Source of the DNA: Paludibacteraceae bacterium
GTDB lineage: Bacteria > Bacteroidota > Bacteroidia > Bacteroidales > Paludibacteraceae
DNA: 64,000 nucleotides
NCBI GenBank assembly: GCA_017467185.1
Contig: JAFTSS010000017.1
Location: forward strand, 1 to 64,000
Direction of reading: 5' to 3'
The translations under genes were made by a program, and so were the position numbers. Position 1 is the stretch's first letter. Each line of letters starts with the position of its first letter. Shown here in pieces: positions 7,826 through 17,006 of this stretch. Under the pieces are notes generated by a model. That model did no database searches. It worked only from the letters and a program-made list of their open reading frames with translations, and had not been told where the DNA came from.

Positions 7826-9533
7826 TCAAAAGAAATTAGCAGAAGAATTAGGACTTTCGCCTTCATTGGCAAAACTATTGGTTAAGAGAGGGATAAACAC
7901 TTTCGATGAAGCAAAAGCTTTCTTTCGTCCCGCTCTATCCGAACTCCACGACCCATTCCTCATCAAGGATATGGACTTGGCGGTAAAACGTCTTAACAAA
8001 GCTCTACAAAAGAAGGAAAACATCCTCATTTACGGTGATTATGATGTAGATGGTACCACTGCAGTGGCTCTCGTTTACAAGTTCTTACAACCTTACACTC
8101 AGTCGTCGCAACTCGACTACTACATCCCCGATCGTTACAAGGAGGGGTATGGTATCTCAAAAGCTGGCATCGATTATGCCAAAGAGAATAATGTGTCGCT
8201 TATTATCTCTCTCGACTGTGGCATCAAAGCTATCGAACAAGTCGATTATGCTTCGTCATTAGGTATCGACTTTATTATCTGCGACCACCACACAACAGAT
8301 GATACCTTGCCTCGTGCAGTTGCCGTACTCGACTCGAAACGAGCCGACGACACCTACCCTTACAAACACCTATCTGGTTGTGGCGTAGGCTTTAAGTTTA
8401 TGCAAGCATTTGCCATCGACAATGGCATTGACTTTGCTCAATTAGAGTCGCTACTCGACTTTGTGGCTGTCAGCATTGCATCAGACATTGTGCCTATCAC
8501 TGGCGAAAATCGTATTCTTGCCCATTTCGGCATAAAACGCCTCAACGAACACCCTTCACGCGGACTTAAAGCCATAATCGAAACTTGCGGTTTCAAAAAC
8601 ACTAAAGGCAACAAGAATGGTCACGACAACGAAATAAGCATCAACGACATTGTGTTCAAAATCGGACCACGTATCAATGCCTCTGGCCGTATGAAATCAG
8701 GTCGAGAAGTAGTCGAACTACTCATCTCTAACGACTTAAATCATGCTCGCCAACTCAGTGCCAACATCAACAACTACAACGAAGAACGCAAAGATGTTGA
8801 TAAGGCTACCACTACTGAGGCGGAACAATCCGTAACCGACGAAATGCAAAAGGACAAACGCTCTATCGTGGTCTATAACCCTAATTGGCACAAAGGCATC
8901 GTGGGTATCGTGGCTTCGCGTTTGACCGAAAAATACTACAAACCTACAATAGTGCTCACAAAAGCCAACGACATCGTCAGCGGCTCGGCTCGTTCAGTTC
9001 AAGGATTCGACCTCTATAGTGCAATTGATTCTTGTCGCGATTTGCTCGAAAACTTTGGCGGACACACCTATGCAGCTGGACTTTCGATGAAAGAAGAAAA
9101 CTTAGAAGAGTTCATTCGCCGATTCGAAACCTACGTGGCTGAGAATATCCAAGAGCATCAACTCACACCGCAAATCGAGATTGATGCAAAACTACAATTC
9201 TCAGATATCACACCTAAGTTCATCCGCATCTTGCGCCAATTCGAACCATTCGGACCAGGCAACCCTAAACCGATTTTCTACACCCACCGCGTATTCGACT
9301 ACAATGGTGCCAGCAAAATCGTAGGTCGCGACAACGAGCACCTCAAACTCGAACTCACCGACGAATCGTCCGAAAACGTAATGAATGGTATCGCCTTCCG
9401 CATGGCAGAGTATAGTCAAGACTTGAAAGCATTCAATCCTCTTGACATTGTATATACTCTCGAAGACAATACATTTAACAATACAACAACTACTCAGTTG
9501 ATGATTAAAGACATAAAAAAAGTTAGCAATTAA
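7776..9533 (+). CDS. recJ: single-stranded-DNA-specific exonuclease RecJ
   Basis: This 5'-3' single-strand exonuclease acts in RecF-pathway recombination and in repair. The 585-residue length is normal. The DHH phosphoesterase motifs are intact: DYDVDGTT with metal-binding Asp88, Asp90 and Asp92, and the DHH triad at 170-172. The DHHA1 motif GGHTYAAG follows near residue 430, and then the C-terminal OB-like domain (FEPFGPGNPKP). The start is chosen because MLNQWIFQTL aligns with the usual Bacteroidetes RecJ beginning. It is convergent with the exosortase gene. The two stop codons lie inside one perfect palindrome, so both proteins end in KKVSN. Confidence 0.97.
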   Translation: MLNQWIFQTLTPEEECNQKKLAEELGLSPSLAKLLVKRGINTFDEAKAFFRPALSELHDPFLIKDMDLAVKRLNKALQKKENILIYGDYDVDGTTAVALVYKFLQPYTQSSQLDYYIPDRYKEGYGISKAGIDYAKENNVSLIISLDCGIKAIEQVDYASSLGIDFIICDHHTTDDTLPRAVAVLDSKRADDTYPYKHLSGCGVGFKFMQAFAIDNGIDFAQLESLLDFVAVSIASDIVPITGENRILAHFGIKRLNEHPSRGLKAIIETCGFKNTKGNKNGHDNEISINDIVFKIGPRINASGRMKSGREVVELLISNDLNHARQLSANINNYNEERKDVDKATTTEAEQSVTDEMQKDKRSIVVYNPNWHKGIVGIVASRLTEKYYKPTIVLTKANDIVSGSARSVQGFDLYSAIDSCRDLLENFGGHTYAAGLSMKEENLEEFIRRFETYVAENIQEHQLTPQIEIDAKLQFSDITPKFIRILRQFEPFGPGNPKPIFYTHRVFDYNGASKIVGRDNEHLKLELTDESSENVMNGIAFRMAEYSQDLKAFNPLDIVYTLEDNTFNNTTTTQLMIKDIKKVSN

Positions 9534-9548
9534 TTGCTAACTTTTTTT
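9515..9548. terminator. perfect 34-bp palindromic terminator spanning both stop codons
   Basis: Seven A, GTTAGCAATT, then its exact complement and seven T form an uninterrupted palindrome. It holds the last codons and stops of both recJ and the opposite gene, and can act as an intrinsic terminator in both directions. Confidence 0.9.
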
Positions 9549-10117
9549 GTATTCGTAAATCGCGGTACTAAATAGTCATTCCAAAATACCCACATCAAAA
9601 ATATCAACCCATAAAATAGATATTTTGTAACTCCTCCATGCCAAAACTCAAAAGAATAAGAATAATCTCGAACAATATAGGTCAAAAACAATAATCGAGA
9701 AACATTTATCAAATACACACATATCAAACCTAGTGGGATAAACCATAATTTATGCTTCATAGGTCCCCGAGCAAACAACATAATCATAGTAAATATAAAC
9801 ATTTGTTTTATACCATTACATCCCCAGACAATTCGCACCCCTTCTCCATTAACATGATAAATTGTTGTCTCATACAAATATGTTGTGAACCCAAACCAAT
9901 CAAATATAGTATGCACAACAGAGGCTAAATGATAGCACATTCCTGCAAATACGCCCGATAAATCTATACCCAAAAAACTTGCTTCCAATCCATTTTCATC
10001 ACCTGACACTGTCAATTTCCAAAAAAAATTAGATGCAAACATCACTACCAAAAACAAAACTATGCCTTGATATACACCCAATTTATCCCAGTAATCTTTC
10101 AATTTGAAATTTGCCAT
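9530..10117 (-). CDS. exosortase/archaeosortase family protein
   Basis: This is a polytopic inner-membrane transpeptidase of the type thought to cut C-terminal sorting tails. The 195-residue protein has about five membrane helices and the family's three catalytic residues: Cys100 in WGCNGIKQ, Arg141 in NVSRLL, and His160 in WHGG. It resembles the short Bacteroidetes XrtF-like members more than the long EpsH type. No PEP-CTERM-like substrate or exosortase-associated gene is next to it, so its substrate is unknown. It lies downstream of tsaD with a 35-base gap holding heptad repeats, so co-transcription is likely. The final residues KKVSN derive from the shared terminator. Confidence 0.85.
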   Translation of the reverse strand: MANFKLKDYWDKLGVYQGIVLFLVVMFASNFFWKLTVSGDENGLEASFLGIDLSGVFAGMCYHLASVVHTIFDWFGFTTYLYETTIYHVNGEGVRIVWGCNGIKQMFIFTMIMLFARGPMKHKLWFIPLGLICVYLINVSRLLFLTYIVRDYSYSFEFWHGGVTKYLFYGLIFLMWVFWNDYLVPRFTNTKKVSN

Positions 10118-10130
10118 AATTATAAATTAT

Positions 10131-10154
10131 ATTCCTAATTCCTCATTCCTCATT
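10131..10154. repeat. ATTCCTN heptanucleotide repeat, three units
   Basis: ATTCCTA, ATTCCTC and ATTCCTC plus a partial unit fill most of the gap between tsaD and the exosortase gene. The words match the longer array near 2.7 kb. Confidence 0.7.
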
Positions 10155-11172
10155 AAATCAAAACTCTTGCGTATGGTGCTAAATCAACGGCACAAAAGTC
10201 GTTATCGAGATATTTATAATACCCAGTAATTGCAACCATAGCAGCATTATCGGTTGTAAAAGAGAACTTTGGTATATATACCTCAACTCGATGACGACGC
10301 CCATAATCAACAAAAGCATCTCGCAATCCTGAATTAGCAGAAACTCCACCTGCTACCGCCAAATGCTTCACTCCAGTCTCTTTCATCGCTTTATGCACTT
10401 TATCCATCAAAATATCAACAACTGTTTTTTGCAATGATGCACACAAATCATACAGATGATTTTGTACAAAATTAGGATCTTCTTTTTGTGCATCACGCAA
10501 AGTATAAAGGAATGATGTTTTCAACCCACTAAAGCTATAATCAAAGCCTTTGATATGCGGTTTAGCAAAAGTAAATGCTTTAGCATCACCCATTTTTGCA
10601 TATTTATCTATATAAGGACCACCTGGATAAGGCAAACCCATCACTTTCGCACATTTATCAAATGCCTCTCCAGCAGCATCATCAATAGTCTGGCCTAAAA
10701 CTTGCATCTCTTTATATGATTTCACAAGTATAATTTGTGAATTTCCACCCGACACTAACAGACACAAAAACGGAAACTCTGGCAAATGTGGCTCTACACC
10801 TGGTTCACGCACAAAATGTGCCAACACATGAGCCTGCAAATGGTTTACATCTATCATCGGTATGTCAAGTCCAAGAGCAAACCCTTTAGCAAAAGATGTA
10901 CCAACTAATAACGACCCCATCAAACCTGGTCCGCGAGTAAATGCCACTGCACTAATATCTTTTCGTTCTACACCAGCCTTTTTCAAAGCTGCATCAACAA
11001 CTGGTATTATATTCTGCTGATGCGCACGCGAAGCCAACTCTGGCACTACACCACCATACATCTCATGCACAGCTTGCCCTGCTGTAACATTAGACAACAA
11101 TTCGCCATCACGCAAAATAGCAGCTGATGTATCATCGCACGATGATTCTATCCCTAATATAATTACGCTCAT
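10153..11172 (-). CDS. tsaD: tRNA N6-adenosine threonylcarbamoyltransferase TsaD
   Basis: The enzyme transfers the threonylcarbamoyl group from TsaC's product onto A37 of ANN-decoding tRNAs, working with TsaB and TsaE in the cytoplasm. It is an ASKHA-fold protein of 339 residues, the usual length. It starts MSVIILGIESSCDDTSAAI and carries the metal-binding His111 and His115 in HLQAHVLAH and the later VAGGVSANSGLR nucleotide motif. I place the start at the ATG two codons inside a TTG that also opens the frame, because the family starts at this methionine. The exosortase gene follows. Confidence 0.97.
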   Translation of the reverse strand: MSVIILGIESSCDDTSAAILRDGELLSNVTAGQAVHEMYGGVVPELASRAHQQNIIPVVDAALKKAGVERKDISAVAFTRGPGLMGSLLVGTSFAKGFALGLDIPMIDVNHLQAHVLAHFVREPGVEPHLPEFPFLCLLVSGGNSQIILVKSYKEMQVLGQTIDDAAGEAFDKCAKVMGLPYPGGPYIDKYAKMGDAKAFTFAKPHIKGFDYSFSGLKTSFLYTLRDAQKEDPNFVQNHLYDLCASLQKTVVDILMDKVHKAMKETGVKHLAVAGGVSANSGLRDAFVDYGRRHRVEVYIPKFSFTTDNAAMVAITGYYKYLDNDFCAVDLAPYARVLI

Positions 11173-11226
11173 AATCAAAAAAAATTATAATTCACACAAA
11201 ATTTTTTCTTTTTATAAAAAATTATT

Positions 11227-11267
11227 AATTATGAATTATGAATTATGAATTAAATTTATTAAATTTG
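11227..11267 (+). promoter_or_regulatory. AATTATG heptad repeat and tamB -7 box
   Basis: Three AATTATG units (11227-11247) are followed by TAAATTTG at 11260-11267, a good -7 element. No TTG is seen at the expected -33 distance. Transcription would start about 11272, leaving almost no room for a leader before the TamB signal anchor. Confidence 0.5.
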
Positions 11268-11340
11268 CAAATTAAAGTACAAAGTTATAAAAAAATCTAC
11301 AAAAATAACGCTAATTGTAATCATAACTTTAGCAGTTTTA

Positions 11341-14300
11341 TTGATTACTCCTTTTATTTTGTTGAATAACAACAAAATACAGAATTATATTGTACGCCAA
11401 TTAACTGAATACTTAGAAGAAACCACTGGAGCAGAATTTGAAATAGGTCATGTTTCCCTAAAATTTTTCAACGAAATTAGCTTACAATCAATATATGCTG
11501 AAGACCTAAATGATAAAAAAATTCTCTCTATTGACAATATTGATGCCAAAATAAATCTTTTATCTCTCATAAAAGGAAATATTCATATAGAAACTATCAC
11601 AGCCGACAATCTATCAGCCGATCTCTATACCGACCAAAACGGCACACTCAACATACAATTCCTCATAGATGCACTAACTCCAAAAGAAAAATTACAAACG
11701 CCTAATCTTATTTTTCCTTTTATAACTCTCAACAACGCTTCTTTCAAATATATTAACTACTCTGCCCCTATCTCAAATCTAAACAAATGGCAATTCAATG
11801 CTAATGATATTGCAGTAGATAGCCTTTTCACTCAAATTCAATTTTCGCTCACAAATCAATCAAATATAGATGCAAACATAAACTATTTACACTTCATCGA
11901 AAAATCTGGATTTAGATTATCACACCTTAACACATACGTCGAACTAACCGACTCTTCTTTCATTATTCCTTTTGCTAATATAAACCTACCAAACACTCAA
12001 TTAGTTACAGATTCAACATTAGTCCTACTAACCCGCAATAACGATAATAAAATTGAGTGGGCTAAAACAAAATTCAAATTCAATATAGACAAAGCCGATA
12101 TACATTTATCCGACTTAAAACACTTTGTGCCCGAACTCGAACGACTCAAAAAGCCTGCCTCTATTTCAGCTAAAATCGATGGAACCCTCGATAATCTTAA
12201 AGCCACAAATCTTAAAGCTAAATATGGCAATACACTATCTATCAGCGCCAACATTGAAGCGTTAGGCTTACCCGACATAAAAAATACATACTTCAAAGGT
12301 ACAATCAATCACATTCGATTTGACAAAGCATCAGTCCAAGACCTTATCGCAAATATTTCTAAACAACCATTCGTACTACCTAATGAAATAGGCAATCTTG
12401 GTCTGTGTCAATACACTGGCGACATATCCGGCTATATATCTAATCTCGTCCTCTATGGCAATCTTTCAAGCGATATAGGCAACATCAGAACCGATATAAG
12501 CCTTAAAATACGCGACAATTTCAACTCTTTCTTAGTCAATGGTCGTATTGGGTCTAATCACCTACATCTTAACAAATTACTTCCAGAATCAGGTATTAAC
12601 AATATATCATTCAACTCTAACTCAATAATTAAATTAAGCACAAAGAAACCTTTCTCGGCAAAAACCAAAATAGATATAGGCACATTTGGATTTAAAAATT
12701 ACAACTACAAAAACATCCAAATCGACGGAGAAATCACTCCAACCATGTTTGCTGGTAAATTCTTGCTCGACGACCCAAATGGTTATTTTAACTTCAACGG
12801 ACAACTTGCTAAAATCGACAATATAAACCATTTTGATTTTGCAGCAGAACTTAAAAACCTCAATCTAAACAAACTAAATATCATTGAAACATATCCCGAC
12901 CTATCGATTTCAGTTTCTACTAATGCCAATTTTTCAGGCGACCGCTGGTCAACTATGGCTGGTTATGCAAACATTGATTCTCTTTCGCTTATAAATGGCA
13001 ATAAATCATATCTCTTAAAGCAATTAACCCTAAATGCTGAAAACGATTCTGTTACTGCTGCATCTGTCGAATCTGATATAATCAACGGAGGCATCAGTGG
13101 CAATTACACCATTTCGGCTTTAGCAAATCATTTTATAGCTATTGCCGCTAAATCAATGCCTATCCTCAAAAGTTTTGAAAAACCTACTGATAAAACCAAC
13201 AATATCACTTGCGTTCTATCTATTGAACCCCTCAAACCTCTGCTACAAACCCTCGACATACCTTGGTACACAACCGACAACGTGTCGATATATGCGCATT
13301 TGAACTCTATAACCAACAATTTAGAGACTGAAATATATGTTCCTAATCTATCAAATGGAAAAATAAATATTGATAGTATTGATTTTAATCTCAATAATAA
13401 AAATAATTCTCTAAATCTAACACTATCGGCTGCTACCGACCTAAAAAAGAGCCATCTAAATGCAGCGATAAACATAAATGCGGCAAACGACACAATACTT
13501 ACAAATCTTAATTGGGATAATAACAATATAAACAAACTATTTGCTGGTGAATTTATTGCACAAACCGACCTCTCACCTCTCAACTCTCAACTCTCAACAA
13601 ATACAACAATTCTGCCTACCGAACTCATACTACAAAATAAATCTTGGATAATTGACCAAAGCTCTATTTGGAGCAATTTTAACAAAATAATTGTAGAAAA
13701 CTTCAAAATTCATAGCAACGATGACCAACTAATTGCCATAAATGGTATTGCATCAAAAAATCAAAACGACACTATCGATATTCAACTAAAAGATATATCT
13801 CTAAACTATATCGATGAACTTTTACCAGAAGAAACCGAAATATCTTTTGGTGGCATCGTCAACGGCAATGCCTCTATCGCAAACACCCTCATCTTACCCG
13901 AAATAACGGCAGATGTTATCTCCAAAAATTTCTTCTTCGATGGGTCGTATTTCGGAACTGCCGTTGCTACTTGCAATTTCGACCACTCTACCACAAGTCT
14001 CCGATTCGATGGAACCGTCATAGCAGACAACAACGACACAACTGCAATACTCGGTGGCAACTACTTCATACCTAACGACTCACTCGACATCAAAGGTAAA
14101 GCCTATGGCATCGATGTTGCCTTCATCGACTACTATCTCGCTGAAATATTTGGTCGCGTAAAAGGCAATGCTTGGGGCGATGTGCATATTCACGGCTACA
14201 CCAAGAAAAAAGAGGTCGCTGTCGATGTTGCTGCGTACGCCGAAAATGCCTCTATCTACGTGGATTTCCTAAAAACTGCATTCTATTTCTCCGACTCTAT

Positions 14301-15789
14301 ATTCGTTGATAAAAATACTATACAATTCGGCCATATTGACTTGTATGATGCCGAAGGTCATTCAGGATACGTCGAAGGTCAAATAAATCACAACTATTTC
14401 CAAGATGTCAACCTCGACCTAAATATCAATGTCAACAACATCCTTGTCATGAACACCAAAAGAGAAGACAGCGAAAGCTTTTTTGGTAAAGTCTATGGCA
14501 CAGGCAATGCCCGCATATATGGCGATGAAGAAACAATCTATATCACTTGCCTCGCTCGTAGCGATAAAGGCACCAATGTAGTAATTCCTATTGACAACTA
14601 CTATGCAAGCGAAAATTCATTCGTCATATTCCAAAATCTAAACGAAATTATAAATAACGAAACAACTACAGAAGAAGAACCCACCGAAACCAATGTCGTA
14701 CTCGACCTTATGCTCGACATCACACCCGATGCCCACCTCGACCTTATCATCGACTCAAAAGCAGGCGACATGCTTACAGGTAGTGGCTCTGGCAATCTAC
14801 GAGTAACCTACGACATCAATGCTGACGATATGAAAATCTATGGCACCGTACAAATCGAACAAGGCAAATATCTCTTTACATTCCAAAACGTTCTACGCAA
14901 AGAATTCTACGTAAAAGAAGGCAGCTCGCTCGCTTGGACAGGCGACCCTCTCGCAGCCAATCTCAATATCGACGCATACTACCAACTAACTGCCGACCTT
15001 GCCGAAATCCTCGACGAAGCAGTCCTATCTAATACCTCACGCACTAGCGTTCCGGTACAATGCTTACTAAACCTTACAGGAATACTTACACAACCAAATG
15101 TCAAATTCGACCTCAACCTACCTAATTCCGAAGAAGAATTAAACCGCGCTCTACAGAACACCGTCAACACCGACGAATTGATGAATCGACAAATCATTGC
15201 ACTCCTCATTCTCGGTAAATTCATACCACCCGAAAACCTACAAAACAGCAACGTATTCACCCAAAACGAACTATATTCTGTCGTATCATCCACCCTATCA
15301 GCCCAACTCAACAACTGGGCATCTCAAATGTTCGACAATTGGGGCTTTGGTGTAAACTTCCGAACCACAGGCGAAGGCGACACTCGCACAAACGAATATG
15401 AATTCAACTTCGTATATTCACCAACAAGCCGAATAAGCATCAACGGAAACCTCGGTTATCGCGACGACGCACTATCATCTACACCATTCATCAGCGACTT
15501 CGACTTCGAATACAAACTTATACAATCCGGTAAACTTCGCGCAAAAGCATACACACATACCAACGACTACCGCGAATTCAAAAAAGGTCTCACAACACAA
15601 GGTATCGGTCTCATATACTCCGAAAACTTCAACAACCTAAAAGAACTCTGGAAAAGTTGGCAAGACAATGCCAAACAATCAAAACTCGAACGCCAACAAC
15701 GTCGCGAAGAACGTAAAATACGTCGCGAAGAACGCAAACAACAAAAAGCCCAACAAAAACAAGAAAAACAACAAGAAAAGACAAAATAA
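11341..15789 (+). CDS. tamB: translocation and assembly module protein TamB
   Basis: This is a giant periplasm-spanning protein that links the inner membrane to outer-membrane beta-barrel or lipid transport (AsmA/TamB family). The 1482 residues are mostly repeated beta-strand segments. The conserved DUF490/TamB domain fills about the last 400 residues (GTVQIEQGKYLFTFQNVLRKEFYV, then the YRF-like C-terminal strands). A very basic Gln/Lys/Arg-rich tail closes it. The first usable start is TTG 11341, but in-frame codons from 11281 encode a clear basic-plus-hydrophobic signal anchor (VIKKSTKITLIVIITLAVLL) with no ATG, GTG or TTG. The true start is therefore probably non-standard, near 11275-11290, or a base is wrong. 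A heptad-repeat run lies inside the reading frame near 13.58 kb. Confidence 0.9.
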   Translation: MITPFILLNNNKIQNYIVRQLTEYLEETTGAEFEIGHVSLKFFNEISLQSIYAEDLNDKKILSIDNIDAKINLLSLIKGNIHIETITADNLSADLYTDQNGTLNIQFLIDALTPKEKLQTPNLIFPFITLNNASFKYINYSAPISNLNKWQFNANDIAVDSLFTQIQFSLTNQSNIDANINYLHFIEKSGFRLSHLNTYVELTDSSFIIPFANINLPNTQLVTDSTLVLLTRNNDNKIEWAKTKFKFNIDKADIHLSDLKHFVPELERLKKPASISAKIDGTLDNLKATNLKAKYGNTLSISANIEALGLPDIKNTYFKGTINHIRFDKASVQDLIANISKQPFVLPNEIGNLGLCQYTGDISGYISNLVLYGNLSSDIGNIRTDISLKIRDNFNSFLVNGRIGSNHLHLNKLLPESGINNISFNSNSIIKLSTKKPFSAKTKIDIGTFGFKNYNYKNIQIDGEITPTMFAGKFLLDDPNGYFNFNGQLAKIDNINHFDFAAELKNLNLNKLNIIETYPDLSISVSTNANFSGDRWSTMAGYANIDSLSLINGNKSYLLKQLTLNAENDSVTAASVESDIINGGISGNYTISALANHFIAIAAKSMPILKSFEKPTDKTNNITCVLSIEPLKPLLQTLDIPWYTTDNVSIYAHLNSITNNLETEIYVPNLSNGKINIDSIDFNLNNKNNSLNLTLSAATDLKKSHLNAAININAANDTILTNLNWDNNNINKLFAGEFIAQTDLSPLNSQLSTNTTILPTELILQNKSWIIDQSSIWSNFNKIIVENFKIHSNDDQLIAINGIASKNQNDTIDIQLKDISLNYIDELLPEETEISFGGIVNGNASIANTLILPEITADVISKNFFFDGSYFGTAVATCNFDHSTTSLRFDGTVIADNNDTTAILGGNYFIPNDSLDIKGKAYGIDVAFIDYYLAEIFGRVKGNAWGDVHIHGYTKKKEVAVDVAAYAENASIYVDFLKTAFYFSDSIFVDKNTIQFGHIDLYDAEGHSGYVEGQINHNYFQDVNLDLNINVNNILVMNTKREDSESFFGKVYGTGNARIYGDEETIYITCLARSDKGTNVVIPIDNYYASENSFVIFQNLNEIINNETTTEEEPTETNVVLDLMLDITPDAHLDLIIDSKAGDMLTGSGSGNLRVTYDINADDMKIYGTVQIEQGKYLFTFQNVLRKEFYVKEGSSLAWTGDPLAANLNIDAYYQLTADLAEILDEAVLSNTSRTSVPVQCLLNLTGILTQPNVKFDLNLPNSEEELNRALQNTVNTDELMNRQIIALLILGKFIPPENLQNSNVFTQNELYSVVSSTLSAQLNNWASQMFDNWGFGVNFRTTGEGDTRTNEYEFNFVYSPTSRISINGNLGYRDDALSSTPFISDFDFEYKLIQSGKLRAKAYTHTNDYREFKKGLTTQGIGLIYSENFNNLKELWKSWQDNAKQSKLERQQRREERKIRREERKQQKAQQKQEKQQEKTK
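13571..13598. repeat. TCTCAAC heptad repeat inside tamB
   Basis: Four 7-bp units (TCTCACC, then three TCTCAAC) occur in the coding sequence and are translated as LSPLNSQLST. They resemble the intergenic heptad arrays of this window. Confidence 0.7.
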
Positions 15790-15817
15790 CAGAATAAGTA
15801 TAACAAGGTTTAAATAT

Positions 15818-15881
15818 CCCACAAATAACACAAATCTTCTCAAATTTATAATTTATTTGTGTAATTCGTGAAATTTGTGGG
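15818..15881. repeat. imperfect inverted repeat after tamB
   Basis: CCCACAAAT (15818-15826) pairs with ATTTGTGGG (15873-15881), and inner ACACAAAT and ATTTGTGT arms extend the fold. The words (ATTTGTGTAATTCGTG) look like a dispersed Bacteroidetes intergenic element. It may also serve as the tamB terminator. Confidence 0.55.
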
Positions 15882-15970
15882 CTAATATAACTTTCAATTT
15901 TTGCGATAAGCGAGAGCAACGAAGTTTACTTCAGTTACCGAGCGAAGCAAAAATCATGAGCGAAGAGAGT

Positions 15971-16010
15971 AACTTTCAAATTTCAAATTTCAACTTTCAA
16001 CTTTCAACTT
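15971..16010. repeat. AACTTTC heptanucleotide repeat upstream of the DUF721 gene
   Basis: There are five and a half units (AACTTTC / AAATTTC), the reverse complement of the GAAAGTT family found in lpxB and before surE. The array ends 6 bases before the DUF721 start codon. Confidence 0.8.
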
Positions 16011-16015
16011 AAAAA

Positions 16016-16315
16016 ATGTATTTCAAAAAAGTCCAACGCATAGGAGACATACTCACCACCGACCTTCGCAAAATCGTAGGCCCAGAATCAGCCAAAGGAC
16101 TCGACGCAGTACACGCAGTCAACGTCTGGCGACAAATACTAGGACCTACAATGGCACGCTATAGCGAAGGCGAAACATTCGAAAACGGAGCACTACGTGT
16201 ACGCATAAAATCAGCCGTACTCCGCAACGACCTCTTTATGCAACGTACCAAACTAATCCAAAAACTCAACCAACAACTAGGTAAACAAATTATCTATGCC
16301 ATAACTTTCTACTAA
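16016..16315 (+). CDS. DUF721 (DciA-like) protein
   Basis: This is a short 99-residue protein of the DUF721 family, whose best-studied member DciA loads the replicative helicase. It shows the N-terminal helix with RIGDILTTDLRKIVG, a conserved tryptophan in VNVWRQILGP, and the beta-rich half with ENGALRVRIKSAVLRNDL, then RTKLIQKLNQQLG. It is complete for the Bacteroidetes form, which is little more than the core domain. A replication role here is inference from the family. It is followed 13 bases later by the deaminase gene, so the two are probably co-transcribed. Confidence 0.85.
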   Translation: MYFKKVQRIGDILTTDLRKIVGPESAKGLDAVHAVNVWRQILGPTMARYSEGETFENGALRVRIKSAVLRNDLFMQRTKLIQKLNQQLGKQIIYAITFY

Positions 16316-16328
16316 AACAAATACTAAA

Positions 16329-16799
16329 ATGTCATACAACAAAAAATTCATGCTCGAAGCCATCCGAGTAGCCAATGAAAATATCGAAAACCAAGGAGGC
16401 CCATTCGGAGCCGTAATAGTAAAAGATGGCAAAATCATAGCCTCATCAGGCAACAGCGTAACAACCGACAACGACCCAACAGCCCATGCCGAAGTCAACA
16501 CCATACGCAAAGCATGCAAACAACTCGGCACATTCAACCTCGAAGGGTGCGAAATCTACTCATCCTGCGAACCATGCCCAATGTGCCTTAGCGCAATATA
16601 TTGGGCACACATCGACAAACTCTACTACGCCACCACAAAAGACGACGCAGCATCTATCGGCTTCGACGACTCATTCATCTATCACGAACTAACCCTCAAA
16701 CCCGAACAACGACGCGTCCAAGCCGAACAACACGACCGCGACATCGCCCTCGAACCATTCCAAACCTGGCGCACAAAAACCGACAAAACTGAATACTAA
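16329..16799 (+). CDS. nucleoside deaminase, probably guanine deaminase
   Basis: This zinc-dependent cytidine-deaminase-fold enzyme probably converts guanine to xanthine for purine salvage. The 156 residues equal the length of the GuaD type. The zinc site is intact: His53 with catalytic Glu55 in HAEVN, and Cys83 and Cys86 in PCPMC. The GFDDSFIYHEL segment and the C-terminal PEQRRVQ helix favour guanine deaminase over tRNA adenosine deaminase TadA. The assignment of substrate is moderate. A terminator follows directly. Confidence 0.85.
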   Translation: MSYNKKFMLEAIRVANENIENQGGPFGAVIVKDGKIIASSGNSVTTDNDPTAHAEVNTIRKACKQLGTFNLEGCEIYSSCEPCPMCLSAIYWAHIDKLYYATTKDDAASIGFDDSFIYHELTLKPEQRRVQAEQHDRDIALEPFQTWRTKTDKTEY

Positions 16800-16814
16800 A
16801 CCTTATAAAAAAGA

Positions 16815-16844
16815 ACGACTCAATCGCATTTCGCATTGAGTCGT
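16815..16844 (+). terminator. terminator after the deaminase gene
   Basis: ACGACTCAAT pairs with ATTGAGTCGT across a 10-base loop, followed by CTTTTTAT. Confidence 0.85.
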
Positions 16845-17006
16845 CTTTTTATTGACATACCCACAATTCACATCGTAAATACATCACAAAAATATTCACT
16901 ATAAAATCTATAATCAATAATAAAAATTACAATTATTGATTATAGAGCAAACTACATGCTTACTTCACAGCAAGCATATAATCAATATTTATTTTAATTC
17001 CATATT

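Noticed and set aside
11173-11178. TTG start two codons upstream of the tsaD ATG
   Set aside because: The ATG gives the conserved family start, and TTG is a poor alternative.
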